A DNA stretch of 40,929 nt from an uncultured Eubacteriales bacterium (GTDB taxonomy: Bacteria > Bacillota > Clostridia > Oscillospirales > CAG-272), in contig CAKRSS010000014.1 of the NCBI GenBank assembly GCA_934401725.1, positions 1-40,929 of the forward strand, read 5' to 3'. Below the pieces are notes generated by a model that ran no database searches, had not been told where the DNA came from, and worked only from the letters and a program-made list of their open reading frames with translations. Below, piece after piece: positions 25,286 through 34,824 of this stretch. Positions within the stretch are counted from its first letter, which is position 1. Every line of letters begins with the position of its first letter. The position numbers and the translations under genes are program-made.

Positions 25286-27508
25286 ATGGAAAATCAAAAA
25301 GTTGATCTGAATATCGACAGACTGCTGGAGATACTGCGCGATACCGGCAAACGGTATGACACGGAGAAGATTCAGCGTGCCTTTGAGTATGCGAGCGCGC
25401 TTCACGAGGGGCAGTTCCGCGCGAGCGGCGAGGCTTATATCTCGCATCCCATCGCTGTCGCCGAAATAGCGGCGCAGATGGAGCTTGATACTGACTCGAT
25501 ATGTGCCGCTCTGCTGCACGACACCGTCGAGGACTGCGCCGACAAGACCAATCTCAAGGATATAGAGAAGCGCTTTGGTCCGACAGTCGCGGTGCTGGTC
25601 GACGGGCTTACAAAGCTGGTCGCGATTCAGGTTGAGGATAAGGAAGAGGCGCACATCGAGAACATCCGCAAGATGCTTTTCGCCATGTCGAAGGACATCC
25701 GCGTCATTTTCATCAAGCTGTGCGACCGGCTGCATAACATGCGCACGCTCTCGGCAAAGCCCGAGGCAAAGCAGCGCGTCACAGCGCTCGAAACCATGCA
25801 GGTCTACGCACCGCTGGCCGACAGACTCGGTATGCAGCGCATGAAGCAGGAACTCGAGGATCTCGGTCTGTATTACCTCGACCCCATCGGTTACGCCGAG
25901 GTCAAAAACGATATTCAGCGCAAGTACGGTCAGAACCGCGACCTCATAGAGAACGTGCGTCAGAAAATCGAGGAAAAGCTCGAGGAGAACAACATCAAAT
26001 ATACGCTTGAGGGACGGGTAAAGTCCGTTTACAGCATATATAAAAAGATGTACAATCACAACAAGAGCTTTGACGAGATATACGATTTTTACGCCATACG
26101 CATAATCGTCGACACCGAGATCGAGTGCTACACAGTGCTTGGCCTTGTGCATGAGATGTTCAGCTCGATTCCGGGGCGCTTCAAGGATTATATCTCGACG
26201 CCCAAGGCCAATATGTACCGCTCGCTGCACACCACCGTCATAGGACGCGACGGCGTGCCGTTCGAGGTTCAGATACGCACGTGGGATATGCACCACGTCG
26301 CAGAGTATGGCGTGGCGGCGCACTGGAAGTACAAGTCCGGAGAGCAGGCGGCGGAGAATATAGACAAGCGTCTCGAGTGGATTGCCCGTCTCATTGAGAC
26401 GGAGGACGACGCCCGCGACCCCGACGAATTTCTTCAGGCCATCAAAACGGACATTTTCCAAGAGGAGACATACATTTTCACGCCCAAGGGCGACCTTATC
26501 GCGCTGCCGTCCGGCTCGACCGTTATAGACTTTGCCTACGCCATACACTCTGCTGTCGGCAACAAGATGGTCGGCGCCAAGATAAACGGCATGATAGTGC
26601 CTATCGACCGCGTTCCGCAGAACGGCGAGATAGTAGAGATACTGACCTCGGCGGCATCCAAGGGACCGAGCCGCGACTGGCTCAAAATAGTCAAGACCAG
26701 CGAGGCGCGCTCAAAGATACGCCAGTGGTTCAAGAAAGAGAAGCGGTCGGACAATATCGTTGTCGGCCGCGGCATGGTCGACGCCGAACTCAAACGCATG
26801 GGACACGCCATGACTGAGGCTCAGCACACCGATATAGTGGCGAACGTTGCACAGCGCTCGGGCTTTACCACGGCAGACGACCTGTACAACGCTCTCGGTT
26901 ACGGTGGCCTTGCCATAACCAAGATAGCGCTCAAGTTGCGCGACGAGTTTGACCGCGTCGTAAAGCCGGTCGAGGAGCCAGAGGCTCCGATGGAGGCCGA
27001 GCAGGTCAAGCTGGCGGAGAAGCCCAAGAATATCAAGTCAAACAGCGGCATCGTGGTAGACGGCGAGCACGGCTGCCTCGTCAAATTTGCAAAGTGCTGC
27101 AACCCGCTGCCCGGCGACCCTGTTATCGGGTTTATCACAAAGGGCTACGGAATCTCGATACACAAGGCCAACTGTCCCAACGTCATCGCCGGTATGAGAC
27201 GCGCGGAGGATGCTGACCGCTGGGTCAAGGCCAGCTGGGAGAGCGAGGGTACGGGCAGCAGTCAGGGCGTGTATGAAGCAATCCTTCAGCTTCACGTAGC
27301 CGACCGCCTCGGCATCATCGCGGACGTGTCCGCGGCGCTCGCCGATATGAAGGTTCCGATACTTTTCATCAATTCTCAAAAGCGTAACAACGGACGCGGG
27401 ATAATAAATCTCAAAATCAGCTGTCGCAATATCGACCATTATCAGCTCATAGTCGACAGACTGAAAAGCCTCGACGGCGTTGACGACGTTGTCCGTGGGT
27501 TTATGTAA
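25286..27508 (+). CDS. relA: Bifunctional (p)ppGpp synthetase/hydrolase (Rel)
   Basis: Makes and degrades the stringent-response alarmone (p)ppGpp. The protein has 740 residues. The HD hydrolase domain has His40, His54, HD at 78-79 and ED at 82-83, so hydrolysis should be active. The synthetase domain contains YRSLHTTVIG. It is followed by a TGS domain (YIFTPKGDLIALPSGSTVIDFAYAIH), helical and zinc-finger-type regions with CCNPLPGD, and a C-terminal ACT domain. The ATG at 25286 has GGAGGG upstream; a longer in-frame start at 25241 lies inside recJ. TAAGGAGG at its stop is the ribosome site of dtd. Confidence 0.96.
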   Translation: MENQKVDLNIDRLLEILRDTGKRYDTEKIQRAFEYASALHEGQFRASGEAYISHPIAVAEIAAQMELDTDSICAALLHDTVEDCADKTNLKDIEKRFGPTVAVLVDGLTKLVAIQVEDKEEAHIENIRKMLFAMSKDIRVIFIKLCDRLHNMRTLSAKPEAKQRVTALETMQVYAPLADRLGMQRMKQELEDLGLYYLDPIGYAEVKNDIQRKYGQNRDLIENVRQKIEEKLEENNIKYTLEGRVKSVYSIYKKMYNHNKSFDEIYDFYAIRIIVDTEIECYTVLGLVHEMFSSIPGRFKDYISTPKANMYRSLHTTVIGRDGVPFEVQIRTWDMHHVAEYGVAAHWKYKSGEQAAENIDKRLEWIARLIETEDDARDPDEFLQAIKTDIFQEETYIFTPKGDLIALPSGSTVIDFAYAIHSAVGNKMVGAKINGMIVPIDRVPQNGEIVEILTSAASKGPSRDWLKIVKTSEARSKIRQWFKKEKRSDNIVVGRGMVDAELKRMGHAMTEAQHTDIVANVAQRSGFTTADDLYNALGYGGLAITKIALKLRDEFDRVVKPVEEPEAPMEAEQVKLAEKPKNIKSNSGIVVDGEHGCLVKFAKCCNPLPGDPVIGFITKGYGISIHKANCPNVIAGMRRAEDADRWVKASWESEGTGSSQGVYEAILQLHVADRLGIIADVSAALADMKVPILFINSQKRNNGRGIINLKISCRNIDHYQLIVDRLKSLDGVDDVVRGFM

Positions 27509-27517
27509 GGAGGCAGT

Positions 27518-27982
27518 ATGATAGCCGTTATTCAGAGAATAGACAGCGCCGCCGTCACGGTTGACGGCGCGGAAACAGGCCACGCAGGGCGCGGGCTGTG
27601 CATACTGCTCGGTGTTGCACGCGAGGACACCCGCACTGATGCGGAGCTGCTTGCGAACAAGATTGCAAAGCTGCGCATATTCACCGATGAAAACGACAAA
27701 ATGAACCTCTCAGTGCTCGATGTGGGCGGGGAGGTGTTGGTGGTGTCAAACTTCACACTGCTTGCAAATTACAGCCACGGCAACCGCCCGGAGTATTTCG
27801 GCGCGGCGGAGACCGGTGTGGCAAACGAGCTTTATGAGTACTTTGCCTCGCTGATGGAATCGCAGGTGGGGCACGTTGGGCGCGGCGTTTTCGGCGCGCA
27901 TATGCTGATCGATATTCAGGCAAACGGTCCCGTGACGATAGTAATGGACAGCGAGAAGCTGAAAAAGAAAGGTAAGGAATGA
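27518..27982 (+). CDS. dtd: D-aminoacyl-tRNA deacylase, with altered signature motifs
   Basis: Removes D-amino acids (and misloaded glycine) from tRNA. The 154 residues align with DTD over the whole length: MIAVIQR start, GRGLCILLGV, RIFTDENDKMNLSV and the C-terminal GPVT core. Three positions usually highly conserved differ: SQFTL reads SNFTL (77-81), the N of NxGPVT reads A (ANGPVT, 135-140), and the T of TGxFGA reads R (RGVFGA). The Gly-Pro pair that forms the active-site motif is kept. The order relA-dtd is common in Bacillota. The enzyme may be a divergent but active DTD, or have a shifted specificity. Confidence 0.85.
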   Translation: MIAVIQRIDSAAVTVDGAETGHAGRGLCILLGVAREDTRTDAELLANKIAKLRIFTDENDKMNLSVLDVGGEVLVVSNFTLLANYSHGNRPEYFGAAETGVANELYEYFASLMESQVGHVGRGVFGAHMLIDIQANGPVTIVMDSEKLKKKGKE

Positions 27983-27989
27983 CAGCCTC

Positions 27990-29486
27990 ATGAAGCTGAT
28001 TATAGAAGGCGACATCAATATATACTATGTTCAGACGCTGTGCATGATATTTTTTCCCGGCGCAAGCTTTGGTGAGGACGAGAGCGAAGCGCCCGACAAT
28101 CCAACGCTCGAGCTGCGCCTGACCCCGGCGGACAACGGAATTTACGCTTACGCGGAGTTTCGCTACGAGGACCGTATCTGCTCGGCCAAAAAATACGCCG
28201 AGTACACCGACCGTCTCTCGCGCAGCCGGGTCAACAAATTGGTGACCGGTGCGGCGGTGCTTGCCGCCGCGGGCGAGCTGACGGGTTACCGTCCCTCGTG
28301 GGGAATGCTGACGGGCGTCCGCCCGTCCAAGGTCGCGACGGAGCTGCTTCGCTCGGGCATGAGCAAGACACGTGTGCGCAAGACCATGACGGGAGAGTAC
28401 CTTGTCATTCCTAAAAAGTCGGCGCTGGCGACGGATGTGGCGGTCAATGAGGCCAAAATAATCGGCAAGCCGGGAAGGAAGGATTGCAGCGTCTATATTT
28501 CGATCCCCTTCTGCCCGACGCGGTGCGCCTATTGCTCGTTTGTGTCCTATTCGTCGCGCAGGCTGCTGAATCTGATACCGGATTATCTTGAGCAGCTGCG
28601 CGAGGAGCTTGTCACCGTGTTCGGAACGATAAGGCGAATCGGGCTGAACCTCAAGACTATCTACATCGGCGGCGGAACCCCCACAATACTGACCCCCGAT
28701 CAGCTCGACGTGCTGCTCGGAACCGTCGCGGAGAACTGCGACACGTCGCTGCTTGAGGAATACACGTTCGAGGCGGGACGCCCGGACACGATAACGGAGG
28801 ATAAGCTGAGGGTCGCGCTGCGCCACGGCGTCAACCGCATAAGCGTTAATCCGCAGACACTCAACGACGAGATTCTCGCGGCTATCGGACGCTCGCATAC
28901 CACCGAGGATTTCCTTCGGGCGTTCCGCATTGCGCGGGACGTCGGTGTGCCGTGCATAAACACCGACCTTATTGTGGGGCTGCCCGGCGACCGCTTCCAG
29001 AACTTTTCCGAATGCTACGATAAAATACTGGCGCTGCGTCCGGAGAACATCACGGTTCACACATTTTGCGTGAAAAGAGCGGCTGAAATACGCCAGAGTG
29101 ATGTCTATTCGCGCTATGGCGGCGACGCCGGTAAGTGCGTGGACTACTCGCAGATAAAGTCGATTCAGTCTGGCTACAAGCCCTACTATATGTACCGTCA
29201 GAAAAACACCGTGGGTAACTACGAGAACGTCGGCTTCGCACTTGAGGGGTTTGAGGGGCGCTATAACATCTACATGATGGAGGAGACTCACTCGATTTTT
29301 GCCGCGGGTGCTGGCGCCGTTACAAAGCTGGTCCGCTACGGCGACGGCGACAGGGAAAAGTCGGTTATCACCCGACTGTTCAATCCCAAATATCCATATG
29401 AATACCTGGCGGGCGACCGCCGCGATGACATCAGGTGCAAAACTGAGGAATTTTATAACCAATACATATTTAACGCCGATAGCTGA
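27990..29486 (+). CDS. hemZ: HemZ-type radical SAM coproporphyrinogen III oxidase-like protein
   Basis: A 498-residue radical SAM protein. The iron-sulfur cluster motif CPTRCAYC (Cys175, 179, 182) follows an N-terminal region of about 165 residues typical of HemZ and absent from HemN/HemW. SAM-binding marks are IGGGTPT and FEAGRPDTI. HemZ is assigned to oxygen-independent decarboxylation of coproporphyrinogen III, although its exact role in Clostridia lacking full heme synthesis is unclear. The ATG is 8 bp after dtd. The last residues reach the next gene with 14 bp between them. Confidence 0.92.
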   Translation: MKLIIEGDINIYYVQTLCMIFFPGASFGEDESEAPDNPTLELRLTPADNGIYAYAEFRYEDRICSAKKYAEYTDRLSRSRVNKLVTGAAVLAAAGELTGYRPSWGMLTGVRPSKVATELLRSGMSKTRVRKTMTGEYLVIPKKSALATDVAVNEAKIIGKPGRKDCSVYISIPFCPTRCAYCSFVSYSSRRLLNLIPDYLEQLREELVTVFGTIRRIGLNLKTIYIGGGTPTILTPDQLDVLLGTVAENCDTSLLEEYTFEAGRPDTITEDKLRVALRHGVNRISVNPQTLNDEILAAIGRSHTTEDFLRAFRIARDVGVPCINTDLIVGLPGDRFQNFSECYDKILALRPENITVHTFCVKRAAEIRQSDVYSRYGGDAGKCVDYSQIKSIQSGYKPYYMYRQKNTVGNYENVGFALEGFEGRYNIYMMEETHSIFAAGAGAVTKLVRYGDGDREKSVITRLFNPKYPYEYLAGDRRDDIRCKTEEFYNQYIFNADS

Positions 29487-29500
29487 GGCGTGGAAAGGCT

Positions 29501-30433
29501 GTGATTTTAGTTATGATGCAATCACATATGAGCTTCGCGAGCGAGCGCGAGGCGGCTGAATTTGTAGCAAAATGCGAACGTGAGTTTGAGGAGAGACTGT
29601 CCGGCGCGGTCGAGCGTGTCTGCGAGCACCGCGGAGTGCGCCTTATCGGTCTTTCCGGGCCGACATGCTCCGGCAAGACCACCGCTGCCAATAAATTGAT
29701 AAAACATCTTGCCTCTCAGGGCAAAAAGGTGCACGTTATTTCGATAGATGACTTTTATTACGACCGCGACGTGCTCATCGCGCGCGCCAACAACGACCCG
29801 AACATCGAGGTGGACTACGACTCCGAGGAGACGATAGATCTCGAAGAGCTCGGTCGCTGCATCTCCCAGGTCTTTACCGACGAGCCGACGCAGGTGCCAA
29901 AGTTTGACTTTCTCACCGGCAAGCGCTCGGGGTATGTGACCATTGACGCGGACGAGAACGACATGTTCATATTCGAGGGCATTCAGGCGATATATCCTTC
30001 CGTGACAGAGCTGTTCCGCAAATATGATTACAAGAGCGTCTATATCAGCGTCGAGAGCGGAATTCAGATAGAGGACCGCACCTTCAGCACCGACGAGATA
30101 AGACTCATGCGTCGCCTTGTGCGCGACTACAATTTCCGCGGCGCTGCGCCGGAGTTCACGCTTTACCTCTGGGAGAGCGTCCGCACGAACGAGGAACTGA
30201 GCATCTTCCCCTACGCCGTCGACTGTGACTATTTCATCAATTCAACCATGCCGTTTGAAATCAACATGCTCGCGCCCTATCTGCGCGAGATACTGCCAAA
30301 GGTTCCTGCGGACAACAAATTCCGCGGAAAGGCCGAGGCGATGCTGAAGAAAATCGAGGGGATTCAGGCGGTGTCGCCCAAGCTGCTTTCGGCGGATTCG
30401 CTCTACAACGAATTTTTGAAGCGCGAGGAGTGA
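29501..30433 (+). CDS. Uridine-kinase-like P-loop kinase
   Basis: A 310-residue kinase of the uridine kinase/phosphoribulokinase family, expected to phosphorylate a nucleoside or related sugar. Walker A is GPTCSGKTT at 53-61, SIDDFYYDRD at 81-90 holds the substrate-side Asp, and FEGIQAIYPSV follows. An N-terminal extension of about 48 residues precedes the usual start of the fold. The start is uncertain: GTG at 29501 has GGAAAGG very close, while ATG at 29513 or 29516 is also possible. Nucleoside specificity cannot be read from the sequence. It lies 4 bp before the amidohydrolase gene. Confidence 0.82.
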   Translation: MILVMMQSHMSFASEREAAEFVAKCEREFEERLSGAVERVCEHRGVRLIGLSGPTCSGKTTAANKLIKHLASQGKKVHVISIDDFYYDRDVLIARANNDPNIEVDYDSEETIDLEELGRCISQVFTDEPTQVPKFDFLTGKRSGYVTIDADENDMFIFEGIQAIYPSVTELFRKYDYKSVYISVESGIQIEDRTFSTDEIRLMRRLVRDYNFRGAAPEFTLYLWESVRTNEELSIFPYAVDCDYFINSTMPFEINMLAPYLREILPKVPADNKFRGKAEAMLKKIEGIQAVSPKLLSADSLYNEFLKREE

Positions 30434-30437
30434 GGCG

Positions 30438-31712
30438 GTGACCACGCTATTGAAGAATTTCCGTCTGGCGGACGGCACTGGCGCAAACGCAGTCGTGCGC
30501 GGAGCGCGCTTTGAGTACGTCGGCGCGGAGTGCCCGGACGGGGAATATGATACCGTCAAGGACTGCGGCGGCGGCCTGCTGATTCCCGCATTTTACAACA
30601 CGCACTGCCACGCCGCAATGACGCTGTTCCGCGGCTACGGCGACGAGCTGCCGCTCGACCGTTGGCTCAACGAGCGTATTTTCCCGGCAGAGGACAGACT
30701 GACGCCCGAGGCTACCTACTGGGCGTCGCTACTTGCCTGCGCCGAGATGCTGCGCGGCGGCACGGTTTCGTTTTCCGATATGTACATGTTCGAGGGCGAG
30801 ACGGCGCGCGCGGTCGCCGAGTGCGGCATGAAGGCAAATCTTGCACGCGGCATTGTGTCGTTTGATGACAGCGCCGATTTCGCCGCGGACAGCCGTTTGA
30901 ATGAGGCCATGGAGCTGTACCGTACCTACAACGGAGCGGAGGACGGCCGCATAAAAATCGAGCTGTCGTTGCACGCCGAGTATACAAATGTGCCGGGCTT
31001 TACGGCCCACGTCGCGGGCAAGTGCCGCGACGAGGGGATTGCGCTTCAGATTCACCTTTCCGAGACGAACGGTGAGCATGAGCGCTGCATCGCCAAATAC
31101 GGTTGCACGCCGACCGGGTTCTTCCTGCACGCGGGCGCGTTCGACACCCGCGTGACGGCGGCGCACTGCGTTTGGGTGAGCGACAGGGACATAGAGATAC
31201 TGGCAGACAAGGGCGTTTTCGTGTCGCACAACCCGGCAAGCAATATGAAGCTGGGAAGCGGCATCATGCCATACGCCAAAATGCGGCGCTCCGGCGTGCG
31301 TCTCTGCCTCGGCACTGACGGCGCGGCGTCCAACAACGCGCAGAACATACTTCGCGAAATGCAGCTCGCTGCGCTTATACATAAGGGAAATTGCTGTGAC
31401 CCCGAGCTTGCGACGGCATCCGAGCTGCTCTGTATGGCGACGCGCAACGGCGCGCTGGCGCAGGGGCGCGACGACTGCGGACTTATCGAGGCAGGAGCAC
31501 GTGCGGACGCGGTGCTCATCGACTGCGGGGCCGTCAATATGCAGCCTGCACGCGACCTGCTTTCGGGTCTTGTTTACAACGCAGACGTTTCCAACGTCAG
31601 AATGACTATGTGCGATGGACGCATATTGTACGAGAACGGCGAGTATAAATCTATTGATACGGAGCGCGTTATCTTCAATTTCCGCCGCGCGGTCGACACT
31701 GTGCTCGGCTGA
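30438..31712 (+). CDS. Amidohydrolase, MtaD/SAH deaminase type
   Basis: A 424-residue metal-dependent hydrolase of the TRZ/ATZ group. Members deaminate 5'-methylthioadenosine, S-adenosylhomocysteine, adenosine or related compounds. The metal ligands are all visible: His56 and His58 in THCH, His206 in IHLSE, His243 in AHCV and Asp294 in GTDGAASNN. The start is GTG at 30438, just after the stop of the kinase gene, with GAGGAG upstream. Association with a nucleoside kinase supports a nucleoside substrate, but this is inference. The 90 bp downstream hold no clear terminator. Confidence 0.85.
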   Translation: MTTLLKNFRLADGTGANAVVRGARFEYVGAECPDGEYDTVKDCGGGLLIPAFYNTHCHAAMTLFRGYGDELPLDRWLNERIFPAEDRLTPEATYWASLLACAEMLRGGTVSFSDMYMFEGETARAVAECGMKANLARGIVSFDDSADFAADSRLNEAMELYRTYNGAEDGRIKIELSLHAEYTNVPGFTAHVAGKCRDEGIALQIHLSETNGEHERCIAKYGCTPTGFFLHAGAFDTRVTAAHCVWVSDRDIEILADKGVFVSHNPASNMKLGSGIMPYAKMRRSGVRLCLGTDGAASNNAQNILREMQLAALIHKGNCCDPELATASELLCMATRNGALAQGRDDCGLIEAGARADAVLIDCGAVNMQPARDLLSGLVYNADVSNVRMTMCDGRILYENGEYKSIDTERVIFNFRRAVDTVLG

Positions 31713-31802
31713 GAACGCCGACGCGCTCACGGTAGATAAAGCCATGGCTTCGCCACGTAATTCAAATGGTGCAATTGCGCGGTGAGGCCCTACGGAGGCC
31801 AT

Positions 31803-33443
31803 ATGCCAGAGCGCACGTTTGCCGCAGAGGGCTCTGCGGGGACGATAAAAAAACTGTTCTCGGGTACGGCGGTGCTCACGCTGTCCGCCATACTCACAAA
31901 ACTCACAGGACTGCTGTACAAAGTGCCGCTTATCGCACTTGTCGGCACCGAGGGAATGGCCTATTTTCTGGCCGCAAATCATATATACGTCCTGCTGTTT
32001 GTCATCTCGACGGCGGGACTGCCCGTTGCGGTAGCCGTGACGGTGTCGGGAGCTATCGCTCGCGGAGAGTACGATACCGTACGCAAGACCTACCGCACGG
32101 CGTTCGCGCTGTTCGGCTCGGTCGGGCTCGGCGCGACGGCGCTCATGGCGTCAGAGGCGGGAATTATCTCCCGCGCTGTCGGAATACCGCAGGCGTGGCT
32201 GTGCATCGTCGCAATATCGCCGGCGGTGGCGCTGTCCTGTGTGGCGGGAGCGCTGCGCGGTTACTTTCAGGGACATCAGATAATGCTGCATACGGCGGTC
32301 TCGCAGATGCTGGAGGCGGGCGGCAAGCTGTGCTTCGGACTGGCGGGCGCGTATGTCACGCGCGCCGCAGGGCTTGGAACCGAAGCGGTCGCTGCCGGGG
32401 CGATTGCCGGGATAACGCTCGGCGTCGGACTGTCGGCACTCTACCTTGCCGTAGTCAAGGGTGTGTTTGACCGCAGGCGCTACGGCGCGGCTTGCCCGCG
32501 AGGCCGGCAGACAAGGACTTCGCCCGTGCTCGGACAGTTGATGCGACTGGCGCTACCGGTTACTCTGAGCTCGGCTGTTATAAGCCTCGGCGGCGTGATT
32601 GACACGGCGCTGATACCCAAAAGCCTTGTCGCGTCAGGCTTTTCGCAGAGTCGGGCGTACACGCTGTTCAGCTGTTACGGCAACATGGCCATTCCGTTGT
32701 TCAGTCTTACACCGGCACTCATATCGCCGATTGCCATGACGCTGGTGCCGCTGGTGTCGTCAGCGCACGGGCGCTGTGATGCGGACGGCGAGAGTGAGGC
32801 GGTTTCAACCGCGCTCCGGCTGACGCTCCTTTTGGCGCTCCCGGCTTCGCTGGGACTCGCGATGTTCGCGCGACCCGTGCTGTGCCTCATATTCGCGTCG
32901 GATACGTCGGCGGCGGTCACGGCAGCGCCACTGCTCTCACTGCTGGCGCTCTCGGTCGTCCCCGCTTGCCTTATTACGACGACGAACGCCGTTCTCCAGG
33001 CCAAAGGCAGGGCAGGAGGCACGATAGTGTCCATGCTTTGCGGAACCGCGGTCAAGCTCGTGAGTGAATATATGCTCCTGCGCCGTCCTGAGATAAACAT
33101 CGCAGGCGCGCCGTTGAGCACGCTTTTGTGCGACGTTACTGTCGTTGCGGTCAACGTTTTTTTGCTGACCTCAAATTCGCCCGCGCCGCGCGGGCTCTGG
33201 CGACCGGTGATGCTTACCGCAATGTGCGCGGTTGTGTCGGTTGGCGCGGCAGGAGCGCTTTGGTATTTTACGCCGCTTGGCGGGACTTCAGCCACGTCTG
33301 TTATACCGGCGGTCGCTATTGCCGCCGCGCTTTATGTCGCCATGACTGCGCTTTGCGGTGTGCTTGGCGTCGGTGAACTATTAAGTAAAGGAAGAAATAA
33401 AAATGGACAATCAGGCGAAAAAGGCTTATCTGGTCAGCCGTGA
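31803..33443 (+). CDS. SpoVB/YabM-family polysaccharide flippase (MOP superfamily)
   Basis: A 546-residue membrane protein with about 14 predicted helices from the MATE/MurJ/flippase superfamily. The N-terminus with LSAILTKLTGLLYKVPL and the ALRGYFQGHQ stretch near residue 155 are typical of SpoVB-type proteins, which act in spore cortex or cell-wall precursor transport. It occupies the position of B. subtilis yabM upstream of a MazG/RqcP/YabP/YabQ/DivIC block. ATG at 31803 is preferred for its GGAGG site; an in-frame GTG at 31782 has none. The 3' end overlaps mazG by 41 bp. Confidence 0.88.
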   Translation: MPERTFAAEGSAGTIKKLFSGTAVLTLSAILTKLTGLLYKVPLIALVGTEGMAYFLAANHIYVLLFVISTAGLPVAVAVTVSGAIARGEYDTVRKTYRTAFALFGSVGLGATALMASEAGIISRAVGIPQAWLCIVAISPAVALSCVAGALRGYFQGHQIMLHTAVSQMLEAGGKLCFGLAGAYVTRAAGLGTEAVAAGAIAGITLGVGLSALYLAVVKGVFDRRRYGAACPRGRQTRTSPVLGQLMRLALPVTLSSAVISLGGVIDTALIPKSLVASGFSQSRAYTLFSCYGNMAIPLFSLTPALISPIAMTLVPLVSSAHGRCDADGESEAVSTALRLTLLLALPASLGLAMFARPVLCLIFASDTSAAVTAAPLLSLLALSVVPACLITTTNAVLQAKGRAGGTIVSMLCGTAVKLVSEYMLLRRPEINIAGAPLSTLLCDVTVVAVNVFLLTSNSPAPRGLWRPVMLTAMCAVVSVGAAGALWYFTPLGGTSATSVIPAVAIAAALYVAMTALCGVLGVGELLSKGRNKNGQSGEKGLSGQP

Positions 33444-34209
33444 GCACTTTACGGTTGACGATCTCAACATGATAGTCGGCATACTCCGAGCGCCCGGCGG
33501 CTGCCCGTGGGACATCGAGCAGACGCACAAGAGCATACGTCAGGGCTTCATCGAAGAAACCTACGAGGTCATCGAGGCCATCGACAACGACGACCCGCGT
33601 CTTATGTGTGAGGAACTAGGCGACGTCATGCTTCAGGTGGTGTTTCACGCTGATATTGAGCGTGAGAGCGGCCGCTTTACATTTGGCGACGTAATCGACG
33701 GCATCTGCCGCAAGCTGATACACCGTCACCCGCATGTGTTCGGTGAGGTCAAGGCCGACACGGTGGACGCCGTGCTTACCAACTGGGACAAAATCAAAAA
33801 CGACGAAAAGTCACGCCGCACTGTGGCGCAGCGGCTCGAGTCCATTCCGCCGGCGCTTCCCGCGCTCATACGCGCCGAAAAGGTAGGGCGCAAGGCGGCG
33901 TGCTTTGACTTCCCGGACGCCGAATCGGCAATGGTCAAGCTGCGCGAGGAGGTAGACGAGGTCGGGGAGGCGATGCGCGGCGGCTCGCACGAGGCCATCG
34001 AAGAGGAGCTCGGCGATCTGCTGCTGACCGTCACCACGGTCGCGCGCAAGCTGAACGTTGAGTCCGAGGAAGCGCTCACGCACGCGACGGACAAATTTAT
34101 TCGCCGTTTTTCGTGCGTCGAGGCCGAGGTCATAGCGCAGGGAAGAGATATAAATGACATAAACATGCAAGAACTCGATGAGATTTGGGAAAAAATCAAG
34201 CATAATTGA
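33403..34209 (+). CDS. mazG: MazG nucleoside triphosphate pyrophosphohydrolase
   Basis: Hydrolyses NTPs or dNTPs to monophosphates; it is thought to clean up non-canonical nucleotides and to affect ppGpp levels. The protein has 268 residues with two MazG repeats. The first metal site is EETYEVIEAI...EELGD (about 50-74). The second is EEVDEVGEAM...EEELGD (about 184-206). GGCPWD near residue 33 is a family mark. In B. subtilis the matching gene yabN also carries an N-terminal tetrapyrrole-methylase-like domain, which is absent here, so the protein resembles stand-alone MazG. The start with AAAGGAAG overlaps the flippase gene. Confidence 0.92.
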   Translation: MDNQAKKAYLVSREHFTVDDLNMIVGILRAPGGCPWDIEQTHKSIRQGFIEETYEVIEAIDNDDPRLMCEELGDVMLQVVFHADIERESGRFTFGDVIDGICRKLIHRHPHVFGEVKADTVDAVLTNWDKIKNDEKSRRTVAQRLESIPPALPALIRAEKVGRKAACFDFPDAESAMVKLREEVDEVGEAMRGGSHEAIEEELGDLLLTVTTVARKLNVESEEALTHATDKFIRRFSCVEAEVIAQGRDINDINMQELDEIWEKIKHN

Positions 34210-34229
34210 TAAAAAAATTATAAAAGCTA

Positions 34230-34258
34230 TTGAATTATCAGTTAAATAATGATATAAT
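34230..34258 (+). promoter_or_regulatory. hup promoter (TTGAAT-17-TATAAT)
   Basis: TTGAAT at 34230-34235, a 17-bp spacer ending in TGA, and a perfect TATAAT at 34253-34258. It lies in an AT-rich gap and gives HU its own strong transcription within the sporulation cluster. Confidence 0.85.
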
Positions 34259-34293
34259 GTTTATGACCAAAATAAATACGAGAGGTGAAAAAC

Positions 34294-34566
34294 ATGAACA
34301 AAGCTCAACTTATCAATGAAGTAGTTGCCGCCGGCGAGCTCACGAAGAAGCAAGCCGCAGCCGCTTTTGACACCATGGTCGAGGCCATCACAAAGGCTCT
34401 GGAAGCCGGAGAAAAGGTTCAGCTTTCTGGATTCGGGACGTTTGCGATCAAGACCCGCAACGAACGTTCCGGTCGTAACCCCAGAACCGGCGAGATCGTC
34501 ACTATTCCTGCAAGCAAATATCCCGCCTTCACCGCAAGTAAGGCTCTCAAGCAGAAGTTCAACTGA
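34294..34566 (+). CDS. hup: HU-type nucleoid protein
   Basis: A 90-residue DNA-bending histone-like protein. The sequence is typical of HU: MNKAQLINEV start, GFGTF, and the arm region RNPRTGE with the intercalating proline, ending in KALKQKFN. The ATG at 34294 has GAGGTG upstream; a GTG at 34285 is part of the ribosome site. In many Clostridia hup sits between mazG and the S4-domain gene, as here. It has its own strong promoter, as expected for an abundant protein, and rqcP follows 3 bp downstream. Confidence 0.97.
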   Translation: MNKAQLINEVVAAGELTKKQAAAAFDTMVEAITKALEAGEKVQLSGFGTFAIKTRNERSGRNPRTGEIVTIPASKYPAFTASKALKQKFN

Positions 34567-34569
34567 TTT

Positions 34570-34812
34570 ATGCGTCTTGACAAATTTCTGAAGGTATCCA
34601 GAATAATCAAACGCCGTACAGTTGCGAACGACGCCTGCGATACTGAGCATGTCAGCGTCAACGGCAAGAGGTCAAAGGCCTCGTATGACGTCAAGGAGAA
34701 TGATGTCATCGAGATCACTTTCGGTCAGCGGACGCTCAAGGTTCGCGTCCTTAACGTCAGGGATTACACGCCGAAGGCAGACGCCGCCTCACTTTATGAG
34801 GTGATCGAATAA
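34570..34812 (+). CDS. rqcP: RqcP (YabO), S4-domain ribosome quality control protein
   Basis: An 80-residue S4-type RNA-binding protein that assists C-terminal alanine tailing on stalled large ribosomal subunits together with RqcH. The S4 motif is MRLDKFLKVSRIIKRRTVA, and the central VSVNGKRSKASYDVKENDVIEI is characteristic. It is co-transcribed with hup (3-bp gap). The position between MazG and YabP is the same as in Bacillus. A hairpin that covers the yabP ribosome site follows within 15 bp. Confidence 0.93.
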   Translation: MRLDKFLKVSRIIKRRTVANDACDTEHVSVNGKRSKASYDVKENDVIEITFGQRTLKVRVLNVRDYTPKADAASLYEVIE

Positions 34813-34824
34813 TAATCGGGACAG

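Noticed and set aside
27753..29462. Minus-strand reading frame of 569 codons opposite hemZ
   Set aside because: HemZ carries the radical SAM motifs; the antisense frame has none and no start signals.
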